From contig CM034403.1 of the NCBI GenBank assembly GCA_019925095.2, forward strand, positions 7,445,690 through 7,509,689: a stretch of 64,000 bases of DNA, in the 5' to 3' direction. This DNA is from Dendrolimus kikuchii (lineage: Eukaryota; Arthropoda; Insecta; Lepidoptera; Lasiocampidae). Numbering within the stretch: position 1 is the first letter of the stretch; every line of letters starts with the position of its first letter. Positions 1-10,940 of the stretch are shown in pieces. Under the pieces are notes generated by a model that saw only the letters and a list, made by a program, of their open reading frames with translations, ran no database searches and had not been told where the DNA came from. The position numbers and the translations under genes are program-made.

Positions 1-209
1 CAAAAATTAAAACTACGTTCTTAAAAACTAGGTTCAATAAATGTTGAACAAACCGCCTAAACTTAGGAAAATATTAAAACATAACAGTGGAAATATTCCA
101 AGAATAAGTAAATAAATACTACACTTTATACAAACATAAAACATATACTATATATAGATTCAGCAGCATTAATAGACCTGATAGGACCAAAGATAATTAG
201 TAACCATCA
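1..209. other. AT-rich sequence, nothing recognised
   Basis: Low-complexity AT-rich DNA with no long open frame, no repeat relationship to the rest of the window that I could see, and no RNA gene. Confidence 0.5.
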
Positions 210-261
210 GCTAATATTAGACAGATCAACCAAATTAAATCAATTTGATTGAAAGGACCAG
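210..261 (+). repeat. 5' end fragment of the 169-bp MITE seen at 58945-59113
   Basis: The first ~50 bases, beginning gctaatattagacagatcaa, match the left terminus of the MITE at 58945-59113 (gctaatattagacggatcaa) with a handful of substitutions, and the similarity continues through the next 30 bases. The right terminus is not found nearby, so this is a truncated copy. The class of DNA transposon is not determined. Confidence 0.5.
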
Positions 262-471
262 AGCATACCTACACTAAGTGAAAAAAAATAACAAAAAACT
301 AAACCAACTTCAAATGTAACTAAGAAGCAAAAAAGGATATTTTCTACATGATCTTAAAGTAAATGCAAAGTAAAACATAAAAATTATTATATTTTACTGT
401 GTTCCTTTTATTTTATGTTTCACTTGGTACTTGGACTTCAAGATGTTGTAGAAAATATTTTATTTTATTAT

Positions 472-797
472 TGTTACGAGTTTAGTGGGACTCGAATTAA
501 AATGTCGTTGGAATTATTATAGAGTTTATTAGAAATATATAAACACGTATAACACAGGTACAAATATAACCGAACACAACAAGTCCAAACGTAATGCAGA
601 AGGTCGTAATCAATAAAACGTGCAAAGTCCGTTACTTATTAGATTCCCGATTGTAGTACACACGTCTCGCTTCGCTCGTGGTTATCGCTCGACTGCCACC
701 CCCCTCCGTCAGATCATTATTTTGTACTGCACAATATGCCCGCCCGGCAGCGTGACCGAATTTCCTAGAATCAGCTTTTAATTTACAATCCGTAACA
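472..797 (+). mobile_element. possible solo LTR
   Basis: A 326-bp block begins tgttacg and ends cgtaaca, a perfect 7-bp inverted terminus of the TG...CA type expected for an LTR. Inside are a TATA-like stretch (535-541) and an AATAAA signal (612-617), in the order expected for U3-R. The 3' half is much more GC-rich than its surroundings (Cs and Gs around 660-760). No target-site duplication is visible (attat against cctgg) and no second copy exists in the window, so this is tentative; it could also be an unrelated GC-richer insertion. Confidence 0.3.
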
Positions 798-1857
798 CCT
801 GGCTAATGATTATAATACAACAACAGGCCGTATGCCAATAAGTAAACAAAAGAAGACGATCATAAAAGAATTTCAATGTTATTAGTTCAAATGCCGACGG
901 GTAATAAGCGTGCTTTGCTTCAGAGCTGCAGGTGGATTTTGTTTTTGTCGGAACCTGAGTTGTAACATTATATTTATTACTTTTTGTTTTTTAATTACTT
1001 TTGAAGTCAGTTATGTTTTTTGTTAATATTCTTTTTCTTCTTTTTACAATAATCACAAAATAAAAAGCCCGATTTGACACTTCAGAATATCAATAGAACG
1101 TAATTTTGAATAAAATCAACAAAACTGAAAGCGAATAACAATTAATTTACTTGATAATATACATATTATTTTTAAAGGTGCATTAAATAATGTTATAAAA
1201 CAAATTTCAATTAATATTTTCCTCCAAATAACGAATTAACATGATTTTTTTATTAATTCTGTTATGTTGTATTAATCTATAACGAAGTTCCAAAGACAGT
1301 TACATTCTAAGGTGTATTATTTTTAATTTTAGTGTTGCTACCAAAGGGTTGTTGTATTTCGTTAAGTCAATCAGATTCAGGACAAAAACTATATACATAT
1401 TTATTCTAAAACTTTAGATTATTTATGTATTTATACTAAAACAATACTAAAAAATTTACATATATGTATTGAAATGCATTTAATAAATAGATATTATACC
1501 GGTGGAAATATAAAAATTCCAATAGATTAATTGTGGTGCGTGATAAATGCTTGCGGTATGCGAAAAGTAATATGAGACAAAACTTTCGCGCTCCTTATCG
1601 ATTTTGTAAGGTATTTTTGTGATAAAAATAATTAATTAACTTAAAGTAAATCAAACGATCAACGTCGAATAATTTTTAATCGATTTATCGTGATAATCGG
1701 TTAACTTGGTTAACGATTTTGAGGTTTCAATACCTAAATGTGTTGTAATGAGAACTGTCAAATTGGGCCTATTATTTTGTGATAATTATAATTACGCAAG
1801 TACTTAAATAGTTTAAAAAAATTAAAAATATATGAAACGCTTTGTACGTGCTTATAA
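798..1857. other. AT-rich non-coding stretch
   Basis: No open frame of convincing length or composition. Poly-A/T runs and simple AT sequence throughout. Nothing recognised. Confidence 0.5.
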
Positions 1858-2042
1858 TATCGAGACTTGCTCTCGATTTCCCTGAGTTTCACTGATCAAA
1901 TCCTGACTTGAGGACAATGGGATCACCTCAGGAGATACTCCTTCGAAGAAAAAAAATCGCAAAACACAAATAAACGAGAAATGGCGTAACAAACATACAG
2001 TAGAATTAAGAACCTCCTCCGTTATGAAGTCGGTTAAAAAAT
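1858..2042 (-). repeat. lepidopteran 'accgacttc' repeat, partial copy
   Basis: On the minus strand this starts with ttttaaccgacttc, followed by ggaggaggttcttaattc, which is the same head as the + strand copy at 63288-63345. I recognise this head from many lepidopteran genomic repeats. Only part of the unit is present; no coding potential. The class of the mobile element is not established. Confidence 0.5.
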
Positions 2043-3002
2043 ATTTAGCGTATATTAAGTGTACATATTATGTACGTAAATAAATAAAGGTTTGGACTCA
2101 GAGTTAATAGTACTTAAAAAAAATTACAAAATAAGTCCTAAATTGGACTCAGTTTCAGTATAATGCTAGCCAACAAGGGCCAGTGCTGTTTTACATGAAA
2201 CGAATTTACATCCTCTTAAATATGTTTTATACCACTTCTGTGCTATCAATATTGTTAAACGTACTTCTAAATACATTTCAACCACTTCAGAGCACTCTTT
2301 ATCATAAAGCAATCCCTTTATAAATTTGCCGACAATTTCTCGCTACCATTGATAACCAACATGTGCATGCGCATCTATTGACGGCTTCGATCGTTAATGA
2401 TAGCCAATTAAATTGTGCAGACATATGGGTGGGGCAATGAACTTTGCAGTGCACTTGTTATAACTTATTCTAACTTTCACCTTCAAAATATAATAAACGA
2501 CATTGAGCAAAGATTTGTTATTAAAAGTAGAGGTCGCAATTGTAGTTTGATCGACAGCTATATTATAATTAATAATAATAATGATTAAATTGAAATTCAA
2601 AAGTGGTTTATTCAAAGTAGGTTACACTGGAGAACATATTTGAAGGTCATACATAGATATAAGTTAAAAATGAGGTCTACTAGCGGCAAGATACTCCTAT
2701 AAGCAACACGTCTAGGAAATTCACTTCATATTAGTTGTCTATCTGAGGTTCTTAATTTTTTATTCACTTATTGAAAATCAATGTACTCGTATCTATTTTA
2801 AAATAGAATCTTAGAGATTACTTATTGAAAGTCACGAGTCTATGCAATCTTCCAAAGCAATTTTAATTACTCTTAAAGGAGAATCGAAACAACAAACTCG
2901 CCAAAAATAATATTATTATTCTAATATAGCTTCAACATCAACAAAATTTTCTAACCTCATATTAAAAGGTTACGTTTCTTAAGTTTTCGCGACTTGTATA
3001 CA
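2043..3002. other. AT-rich non-coding stretch
   Basis: A minus-strand open frame of 73 codons (2394-2615) is compositionally AT-driven (runs of I and N) and shows no domain. No repeat family recognised. Confidence 0.45.
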
Positions 3003-3099
3003 TAATAAAACTACGTTTTAACGGTTTTAAGCGCGGTAATTTTTAAAATTTTAAATTTAAAATTACCGCGCTTAAAACCGTTAAAACGTAGTTTTATTA
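3003..3099. mobile_element. 97-bp perfect fold-back element (hairpin MITE)
   Basis: The two halves are reverse complements over 41 bp without a mismatch (arms 3003-3043 and 3059-3099), beginning taataaaactacg and ending with its complement, around a short AT core. The whole element starts and ends in TA. Perfect arm identity suggests recent insertion or gene-conversion-like repair of the hairpin. No transposase is encoded. A similar-size family in this window (the tcttattcata MITEs) has unrelated termini. Confidence 0.65.
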
Positions 3100-3787
3100 A
3101 GGTTACGTTTTTCATATAGATTATTTACAACGGACATCTGTGTGGTCGATCCCATGCACCAAAATCGTTTTAAATATCGGATTTTTTTTTACAAAAATTA
3201 CCACGTTAGTTATCAAAAATCAAACCCAGAATCTCTTCTTTCACTTAGAAAGGTGAGACTCGGTAAATAACTTATAATTTCCTTTTTTACGAGATAAAAT
3301 TTTGAGTCAAATTTTAGTTGTATACTTAATTTAAGACATTTCTGCTATAATATGTAACTTTAGGTGTTTCTTAAGTTGAATACAAAAACATGCTTTGTAA
3401 AGTTCGCTAACATATAGTCTTACTATAAAAGTTGTTATACAATAATCGTTTACTACTTGAAAAATACTCGGTGGGAACATCACTAGTCAGGACGAAGCGG
3501 ATCACTTTAACTATTCTGGTGCGCACTGCTGTTTTTTTTTAAATTTCAATTTAAGCTCTTCAATAGTTCAAGAAACGGGTAACTATGAATCTAGGACACT
3601 TGTAACAGATTCTATATAATAAAATTTCTTAATATCTAATACATTTTTATGAATACTAGGTTAAGTAAGTAACTATAATTGAAAATATATAAGTTTACAT
3701 ACTAGCATCTTTATTTGTTTTTGTGGTTTTTATTTGTTTATTGCAACGCAGGTCGACTAAATCACTGCCGCAGATTGTAATAATTAG
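3100..3787. other. AT-rich non-coding stretch
   Basis: No coding sequence or recognised repeat; scattered poly-T tracts. Confidence 0.4.
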
Positions 3788-3943
3788 CCGGAGTCTCTTT
3801 TTCCTAACAAATACAATCTAGGAGCCTTCAAATCACGAGTGAATAGGTATCTACTAGGTAAGCGTGCTCCATTCTAGACCGCCTCATCACTCAACGTCAG
3901 GTTAGACAGTGATCAAACGTGAACCTACACAATCATAAAAAAC
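3788..3943 (+). pseudogene. LINE-Z: 3' end of a CR1/Jockey-like non-LTR retrotransposon
   Basis: The frame from 3788 reads PESLFPNKYNLGAFKSRVNR then YLLGKRAPF and stops at 3875-3877. This is the extreme C-terminus of the reverse transcriptase ORF2 of a lepidopteran non-LTR element; the copy at 28976-29440 (minus) carries the same ending. Everything upstream is missing, the usual 5' truncation of LINE insertions. About 65 bases of 3' UTR follow. It is a dead fragment with no expected function. Assignment to the precise clade (CR1, Jockey or Daphne) is not possible from this piece. Confidence 0.7.
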
Positions 3944-5589
3944 TTTACTATTGATTTTACACTGGGTTCACTCCGGCATTGGCAAAATCAACGCACATTA
4001 AAGCGTTGGAGCCATCGCCGAACAAAAATAGAATAGATTTTACACAATTTAATTATTTCAAATATTTTCAAACAAGTTCTTCAAATATAATTGAATCTAT
4101 CTTCGCCATTCATCAAAATATGTTATGCCATGATGGTTTATCTGTAAATTGCAAGTTATTATCTATTGTTCTTAAATTGAATGAGGTAACCGCACAATAG
4201 AGTGGGATCTTCATAACTTAAAGTGTGGGCTTCGAAATAACAACTACCAAATTTTAGTTGATGCTTCTTATTCTATATCGTTTCCCAATAGCAAGTAATA
4301 TCATCGCAAAATCTCTCACTGCTAGAACTTGCTGCACTTGTCCAAACTAGTTGGGGAGTTTCCTACATCAGTAATATCAATGAAGAGGGTTTCCTTGTGA
4401 TATTTCCGTTGACCTTCAGCTTGTGGGTAATGTAATAGTATGTATACGTTACGATTCGAATCCACGTCATTGGAACCAGACGCAGATCCCACTGGGATCC
4501 TATTTTACATTTTTTCTTCTTAGTATTTGATGGATTTGTAAGAAGTCCTGCGGTTAATCCAAAACCCAGGATACCTGCGTAGTAAGAACCATACGCGTTA
4601 TCTTTTTGCTTATTTACGCAACAGATTATTATTTTTACGCCGACTAGTGACACTCAATCAGATTGTTAGAGAAATTGTTTTATCATTTATTTTCTTTACT
4701 CTTAGAAGTTACTTGTTTTTCAATGTTTAGTTTTTAAAAATTATCCCCCTTTAATTTAGAATGAGCAATTGTTAACAAAACTAGAGGGATAAAATTAGAA
4801 CTTTTCTGCACATCCATCTATTCGGTTTTCGGTAACCACGGTGGGGCGGTAGCGAATATGGCTTCTATCTGAATAGACCTTAGTTGAAGATGCTTCTAAT
4901 GACCCTGAATTCTAGCTGTAGTATAAATAACTCAACCATTCCGCGATCCAAACCCAATATATCATATACCTACGCTAAACCTACACATGAAATATTATTA
5001 CAATAACAACATGAGATTTATAATTTTATATTGATTTATTGAGCTGTTTATAAAATTACGTGACTTCCGTATTAAGAAAACATGGTTTCATATAATATTT
5101 CACTTAATTTTTAGTCCACGTGTTCGTATCGTTCATCTATGCAAAATTAAATGGCTAAAATTTAATATGTTATGTATTATATTATATAAAATAAAAATTC
5201 TGTTTTCTATAAAACTATCTGTCAATTTACTAATTTGTATTTATATCCTTATTTGTAGAAACGTCATGTCCGTCCGTCCATTTCTCTGTCTATGTGTAAT
5301 ATAGTATGTCAAAGCAATTTAAAAAAAGTATTTGGTTTAGATATATTAATATGAAACTTGATAAGTAGGTATATGCATTAGCCTACTATAAAATAATATG
5401 AAAAGAACAATAGTAATAGTAATAGCCATTATATATGTAAATGAGCAATGAAATTTCTTTAAAATAAACATACATGTGAGCTATTGTTAGTAAGATCGTG
5501 GAAAATCATAGCGAAGTTTCTTGACGACTTTTATATTTAAGTGAAATAGATTCAAAGTTGTAAAAATTGTCCGTCCCACCCATATTAAA
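3944..5589. other. no recognised gene; one glycine-rich short frame
   Basis: Mostly AT-rich. A minus-strand 96-codon frame (4363-4653) contains a hydrophobic stretch, YYAGILGFGLTAGLL, that could be membrane-spanning, but there are no flanking exons, repeats or motifs to support a gene. I leave it uncalled. Confidence 0.35.
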
Positions 5590-5715
5590 CTTTTGAATAA
5601 TGGGGTGTAAAACTCCGACACATGGCACTTTCCAAGCGTTCCGTAGCCAAATGATAGAAACTAGACATTTGTCGTTCATCACCTCGAAGGAACCCTTCAC
5701 AGTGTATGCACTGAC
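5590..5715 (-). repeat. old dispersed repeat shared with 38235-38365
   Basis: The two segments can be aligned by eye over about 125 bp, sharing gttccgtag, an atttgtc/gtttgtc block, cactgaca/gactgaca and ending aggcactt/aagcactt. Identity is moderate with small gaps, so the copies are old. They contain the 'gttccgtag' motif common in insect repeats. No coding role is supported. Confidence 0.4.
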
Positions 5716-6303
5716 AGGCACTTACTGTCTATCTCAAATACGACGGTATGGCTGATACATCCCATAGAACGTAACTTGTAGCAATATCTTATACTTAACC
5801 TATGAATTAGATACAAGTTTTAATTATATATACATAAATTAATACTCCTTATTGTTTAAAAGCGACATTATAATGAAATTCACGATGTTTTTCTCTTTAT
5901 TTTACGTAATTCTCATGTAACATTTTATTATTTATCTGACTTTTAAAGTTACGTACAAGGGCACACTTTTCACTACTCTTAATACCCTGTCGTATTTGAG
6001 ATAGACAGTAGCCCAAATTTTTATACAAGTAATCGACGTTTTTTAAAATCTCTTGCGCAACTACTGAGCTCTCGTCCCATCCACTTTGTAGACTGCTCGG
6101 CGCCGCACCTGCGCGTGCGCAAGTAGGCCACCGTAACTGGTTCCCCATTGGTTAACACCGTCAATGATGACTGGTTAGACTATTCCCACTTGTAATTTTC
6201 TCTTTAGTTCGTTGTATAATGTGTACTTTGCTCTAAAATATTTTCATTTAAACTTTTTTTGTTGAATAACTATGTAAGTAAAAAAAAACAGTTTTTAGTA
6301 ATT
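5716..6303. other. no recognised gene
   Basis: AT-rich except for a GC-richer patch at about 6060-6160 (contains gcgcgtgcgcaag). I see no splice-supported frame and no repeat relationship. Confidence 0.35.
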
Positions 6304-6399
6304 TACGCTTGTCTAAGGCGGATTGGCAGTCACACCGGTTATCTTCATGTGCAGGTTTCATCACGATGTTTTATATCATCGTTAGCATGTGGTTAGCAT

Positions 6400-6653
6400 T
6401 TATCCGTGCAGGAACGGAGAGGCAAGGTGGAAAGGTATTTGCTCGTCTGGATGGCTACCACCCCTGGTCTACAGTATGCCGCCATAACAACCATGAGTTG
6501 TGTTACGGCAGTAGTGACCAGGTTCCAGTCTCCCTTAGGTGAGCAGCATCGTATTTGTAGCACCTTTAGTGTTGTAAATGTCCATAGGCGATGGTAACTG
6601 CTTTCCATCAGATGGGCCGTCTGCCTGCCTGCTTTGATCATGCAATAAAAAAA
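6400..6653 (+). mobile_element. Family A SINE-like element, internally deleted copy
   Basis: Starts with the family's tatccgtgcaggaacgga and ends catgcaataaaaaaa, an A-rich tail. Compared with the fuller copy at 17719-18047, about 70 bases after the start are missing (the gcggccgggcggcctgtcg block). It sits inside the SINE of 6304-7072, whose sequence resumes on each side. Non-coding; frames here are shadows. Confidence 0.7.
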
Positions 6654-6768
6654 TGGTAATTGTAACAACATACACATTAGGTCAGAAAACTGTCTAAGTA
6701 GTGCATGCTTTCCGGTCAGGATCCGAACCTGCGTCTTTTGAATTCAGGACGCGTACGCTAACCACTAA

Positions 6769-7047
6769 GGGCCTTACTTATAATCGTTTCTTAAAATAGA
6801 AAAAACTGCTCAGCAACTAATTAGTGAAAATCTTACCCACAAACTCCTTTTTAGTCGAATATTTTGGGTACAACCTACGTTAATCATTCAAATTTCGTTT
6901 ATCTGTGCTCCTCTTAGGTAAACAACAGGTAATAATACACGTATATAAGTGAAAAAAAAAGATATTAATACATTGGGGTCTGATTCTGATCTCCTTACTT
7001 AAGAGATGCCTAATCGTTTCTTAACGAGATTATTATAAGTAAGGCCG
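6769..7047. mobile_element. 279-bp MITE with ggccttacttataa termini and TAA duplication
   Basis: The left end gggccttacttataa and the complement of the right end cggccttacttataa form a terminal inverted repeat, extended with interruption by tcgtt(t/a)... further in. TAA flanks both sides (6766-6768 and 7048-7050). A 3-bp TTA/TAA duplication and G-rich termini are typical of PIF/Harbinger elements, so that superfamily is inferred. No transposase. The insertion lies in the tRNA-like head of a SINE, and removing it restores the SINE order. Confidence 0.65.
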
Positions 7048-7072
7048 TAAGTTACCAGAGCTTTTAAATATT

Positions 7073-8095
7073 CATTAGGGCCAATTTGAAATCAAACTAC
7101 GTAATTTTTAATTTTTTCATGTTTTATTCAATCCTATGAAATAAGTCATAAATCTGATGATTGAAAAATCTGTCCTAAATTGAATCAACCTGTAATATAA
7201 AAACATTAGTTTAAATAATAAAAAAAATGTTTGTTACACAGTCGCAGTTTAAAATAAAAATTGCTATTGACAATGCGTTCCCTTTGAAAGTTTAATTCAC
7301 AACGAGTAATTGTACCTTTCCAACAGACGAATATTTTTTAAAGCTCGTTAATATGAACGACAACGTATGCCTTTCAATTTGTTCCAATATAATCCGGTTC
7401 TGGTAATCTGAATCTGCATAAAATATCAGTTAAATAATAATTACGTAACACTATCATTAATTTTTTACGACTTAGGTATAACGCACACTTGTGGCACACG
7501 ACACACGCCCTTTGCATTTATATCGGTCCCATGTCTTTATATACTGGTTGTCCTCACTTATCTCGCAAAAAATATTACACAGTTTGAGACGAAGGAAGAA
7601 ATAAAAATTAGAGAAACTACAAGAAGAAAACATTTAAAAAATAAAATAATGCCATCTTTAAATGTTGTAAAGCACAGTTTCACTTTCACTTTATATATTT
7701 CTGAACAACATATGCTATTTGTTGGATAATATTAAAATAATGAAACAGTTTACTTTTGACCTTTTTTTATACCATAAAGAAATTATGATTACGTTAATAA
7801 TATGTATAATATAATATCAATATATGAAAAAGTCCAATATAACACAAGTTATATTATTACCCCAATCAGAAGACATCCTGTCATCAAGGGAACGTAATAA
7901 AGATATTGTCAACAAGTTTATTATCAAAATAACACAAAATAAATATAATTACGCAGAAATCAACGTGTTAAAAAAATATTAAAACTAAATATAACAATTA
8001 AAATAAATGTTAAAAATTAAACCAATCAAGTTGTATAATATTTTGTTGTTAATAAACAATTACTTTTAATTAAGTATTTATTTACTTGTCATTGA
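7073..8095. other. AT-rich non-coding stretch
   Basis: Strongly AT-rich between about 7560 and 8090, no open frame of interest, no recognised repeat. Confidence 0.45.
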
Positions 8096-8557
8096 GCATA
8101 CTGTCAAAGCTTCTACACTTGTCAACTCTGGGTGAAATGTTCCAAGAAAGCTTTGGGAACCATTAGGATACAATATAATAATGCATATCGTATCCTAATG
8201 AAACTGCCTCGATTTTGTAGCGCTTCGGGCATGTTCGCCGAACAGAGAATTGCAGATTTCTTTGCGATTAGGAGGGCACGCATAGCGGGGCTCTGGGCTC
8301 GCCTCCGTGCTTCGGGCAATGGCATTCTCCGCATGTTCTCAGATTGCCTTGACAACCCCATTTTGAGGAGTTGGCAGTCTGTGCACCGTGACATGAATGC
8401 ATAATGTATGATGATTAAAATGACATAGTACTATTTAATTTTAATTTTTAATTTAATTTAATTTAATTTAATAACTTAATTGTAAGATTTTATATTGTAA
8501 ATTGATATGGGTTATCTATTACCTGAAATAAAGAAATTATTATTATTATTATTATTA
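8096..8557 (+). pseudogene. LINE-K: 3' end of a non-LTR retrotransposon with (ATT)n tail
   Basis: An open frame from 8096 through 8402 reads AYCQSFYTCQLWVKCSKKA..., continues with RIQYNNAYRILMKLPRFCSA and SGMFAEQRIADFFAIRRARI, and ends in a stop. This is the C-terminal region beyond the RT domain of a lepidopteran LINE. A 3' UTR follows with AATAAA (8527-8532) and a tail of about seven ATT units ending at 8557, a tail type used by CR1-like and related elements. The 5' part of the element, including the RT domain, is absent. The surviving frame is uninterrupted over ~100 codons, so the copy is not very old. No target duplication could be fixed. Confidence 0.7.
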
Positions 8558-9003
8558 GCTAGATCCCAAAACAGCGCGAAGTTATATTTCAAAGAAAAGA
8601 AAAAGAAACATATGTTTGCCAGTATGTGCCGTTCCTTAGGGATTATGGCGAGAAAGTAAAAAATCAAATTGACTGGTTTTTATACAATCTTACTTTATAA
8701 AAACAGGTTTGAGAAAATTACATCGACGTTTATACTTCAACCGTGTATCTATACTAGTATATAAACAAATGAGTTTATACGTATGCTGTTTGTTATTTTC
8801 TTCTTAGTTTTGGAAATAAATAGGATCATCATGCAATCACAAGCATGATGAGGTAGTACCATTTTTACTTGATTTCTAGAGACTATTCACTCATGCTTTA
8901 CCATTGGTGGAAAATTGACGTTACTTGAATGGAGTTCATGTCAAGTATTAATCAGTAAGTAGTAACGCAAACTAATGCTATTTATAAGCATATGTATGTG
9001 TGT
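8558..9003. other. no recognised gene
   Basis: AT-rich; one short imperfect palindrome around 8830-8850 (catcatgcaatcacaagcatgatga). Nothing else supported. Confidence 0.4.
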
Positions 9004-9011
9004 ATTGTCAT

Positions 9012-9247
9012 GTTTGAAGTGGCAGTCTGTCGTAGGACCGACGGCCGATGGAGCAAGCGAGTCCTGGAGTGAAGACCACGTCTTGGCAAATGTAGCGTAG
9101 GACGCCCGTCAGCCCGGTGGACTGACGACCTGTGCAAGATCGCCGGCAGGGGTTGGATGAGGAAGACGGGAGACCGGGATAAGTGGCGCGTTTTTTGGGG
9201 AGGCCTACGTCCAGCAGTGGACTGAAATTGGCTGAAGAAGAAGAAGA
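9012..9247 (+). pseudogene. RTE-2 retrotransposon 3' end, 5'-truncated, with 8-bp duplication
   Basis: Flanked by attgtcat on both sides (9004-9011 and 9248-9255), so the element is exactly 9012-9247. It encodes the end of an RTE-type reverse transcriptase (region of TDGRWSKRVLEW and the LGEAYVQQW-like end, here with small frame shifts) and ends in GAA repeats (gaagaagaagaa). The same family recurs at 43826-44248 and 55851-56227. Non-functional 5'-truncated copy produced by target-primed reverse transcription. A TA/TG-rich simple repeat follows to about 9300. Confidence 0.75.
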
Positions 9248-9399
9248 ATTGTCATATATATACGTGTGTGTATATGTATGTGTATATACATATGTATATA
9301 CACCTCTTTATTTATTTTGTTTTGTACTTATATGTGCTATGTTTATTTATCATTCATCATTATTTATTAACTGCGCCACCGTCGGTATTAAAAATCTAT

Positions 9400-9530
9400 C
9401 AATCCCTGCCAAGGGTTGCCTGGAAGAGATCGCTTCTTAGCGATAAGGTCGCCCGTTGTACCATCTTTTATATTTTTCGACTTCCGTTTGTTTATGCTTT
9501 GGTGTACGATAAAGAATTATCTATCTAATG
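9400..9530 (+). repeat. Family E retroposon 3' segment
   Basis: Contains ggttgcctggaagagatcgc followed by agcgataaggtcgcc and ends with gtgtacgataaagaattat. I recognise the first block from 3' ends of abundant lepidopteran retroposons. Related copies are at 10785-10940 (+), 35203-35330 (-) and 46488-46640 (-). The agatcgct...agcgata part can form a small hairpin. Non-coding. Confidence 0.6.
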
Positions 9531-9611
9531 GATAGTGTTGTGCTTTGAGGTTTTTGCAGTAGCTCAACTTACGTAGCTGTATAGTGAGTTTCCTTCCTCG
9601 CGCAGTTTTCC

Positions 9612-9775
9612 CAGCGCACTATAACATGGGGTCAGCAAAGAATACGTAGACAGATTTAAAGTCCCAAAGAGCTAGACAACGGGTTTCCTTGGTGTTACAG
9701 ATGTTTTTGGGCGGTAGTAATGAGTTACTATGAGGTGGGCCGTGAGCCATTTTTCTTACCTGCCAACATAAAATA
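9612..9775 (+). repeat. diverged LINE 3'-end remnant
   Basis: The second half (ttggtgttacagatgttt, then gcggtagtaatgagttac and gaggtgggccgtgagcc) resembles the shared 3' end of Family A and LINE-B (gttgcaaatgtccataggcg, gtaaccgctttccatca, ggtgggccgtctgcc). It is a distant relative with many substitutions. No coding frame survives. Confidence 0.4.
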
Positions 9776-10506
9776 AACATAGGCGTTAAAATAGCCACAT
9801 TCACAGATTTGTATTACGTATACGACAAGTGTCCAAATAACGTGGGACTTATGTCATGTCTCAGTACAACCAGTGTATCTAGACACGTGTCAATTTTACT
9901 AAGCATAAATAAATCTTTACGATATGAGATGTAATGTGGTTTTTTTCGATTTTTCCTACAGTTACCTTTGTTAAAAAAAAATGAATCTACTCCATCAATT
10001 GTTATCAAAACAAGATGAAAAATATCTGCATATTTATAAAAGAGACATAAATAATAAATATAAATATTATTATTTTAGAATTTATTTTATTTTATTTACA
10101 ATAAAATAATAATGCATTTGAAAAACGACCGCGTCTATGGAATCCCCGCTGTCGCCCGAATAATTGTACCAAAAATCCTCAAGGACGTTGGCGTTGCTAC
10201 AGACCTTAACTTAATCTTTACAATGTGTTTTTTCTTAGAAGATTATTTGGTACAATATACTTACTCCTAATCTTTATGTATTTATTTATTAAGAAAACCA
10301 ATAGCGAATACACAAGTTTTAGTATTATATAAAAATCGTTTACAACAAAAACTAAGGCCACAATAGCAGGTTTTATTGTACCTATTGTGTATATATATAT
10401 ATATACATGTATATCTATAATAGTAATAGTTTATGGTAAGTAGGTATATATTATTTATTGTATTTATTAAGTTATAATTAGTAAATTGTAATAAATTACA
10501 GTAGTA
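9776..10506. other. AT-rich non-coding stretch
   Basis: No gene or recognised repeat; a short (TA)n at 10387-10405. Confidence 0.4.
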
Positions 10507-10515
10507 AATTAGTAA

Positions 10516-10731
10516 TCCATGATCAAATTGATCGTGTACTAGCAGAAGGTGATGTCAGAAGCCTTAAGAATAGACGAGCTTGCATGACAAGAGTTATGAA
10601 TGTCAAAGAGGCAAGTGAGGTGTGTAAGAATAAGCCTAAATGGCACTCTGTTGTTCGTGCCTACCCCGCAAGGGAACTGGCGTGAAGTTATGTATGTATG
10701 TATGTATGTATGTATGTATGTATGTATGTAT
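10516..10731 (+). pseudogene. RTE-1 retrotransposon 3' end with 9-bp duplication
   Basis: Exact boundaries are given by aattagtaa at 10507-10515 and 10732-10740. The open frame encodes the last ~60 residues of an RTE-type ORF2 (HDQIDRVLAEGDVRSLKNRR ... AYPARELA stop) and is followed by a TATG repeat tail of about 10 units. It is 5'-truncated within the last part of the RT. The frame is intact to the stop, and the neighbouring copies at 18510, 44431 and 51413 have the same end, so the family was active recently. Confidence 0.85.
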
Positions 10732-10784
10732 AATTAGTAAATAGTAATAAGTAAAATAAACTAAATTGTTGTACAAGAGCTGGT

Positions 10785-10940
10785 TTAGCAACTACCGACT
10801 TATGTTGTCCTTCTTGTACTCATTCCAAAGGTTGCCTGGAAAAAATGTTAATAGACGATAAGACTGCCGATTGTACTTGTATGTTAATGTTCTTGATTTT
10901 ATGTAGCATTTTTGTACAATAAAATCTATTAAAACAGAAA
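10785..10940 (+). repeat. Family E retroposon 3' segment
   Basis: Carries aaaggttgcctggaaaaaat, a degenerate gacgataagactgcc, and a terminal gtacaataaaatctattaaa with AATAAA at 10919-10924. Same layout as the copies at 9400-9530 and 35203-35330. Non-coding. Confidence 0.6.

Larger units (their letters stand above)
6304..7072 (-). mobile_element. tRNA-headed SINE, minus strand, split by two later insertions
   Basis: On the minus strand the pieces 7048-7072, 6654-6768 and 6304-6399 read in order like the SINE at 32802-33112: a tRNA-like head with A-box-like tggttagcgtacgc (6751-6764) and B-box ggttcggatcc (6719-6729), then gttttctgacctaatgtgta, then aaaacatcgtgatgaaacct and the tail near cgccttagac. 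The first break is a 279-bp MITE (6769-7047) flanked by TAA; the second is a Family A copy (6400-6653). The head is a retroposed tRNA-derived promoter, not a functional tRNA gene: no cloverleaf can be completed. Confidence 0.65.

Noticed and set aside
4363..4653. 96-codon minus frame with a glycine-rich hydrophobic segment
   Set aside because: Possible membrane segment only; no start context, domain or partner exon.
5897..6148. 83-codon minus frame with a GC-rich N-terminus
   Set aside because: No motif, no splice context and no repeat support; openness is likely due to chance in the GC-richer patch.
6654..6768. Apparent tRNA gene (A and B boxes, minus strand)
   Set aside because: Acceptor and anticodon arms cannot be closed and SINE body sequence follows the B-box; it is a SINE head.
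10685..10731. Stand-alone TATG microsatellite
   Set aside because: It is the 3' tail of the RTE-1 insertion, inside the 9-bp duplication.
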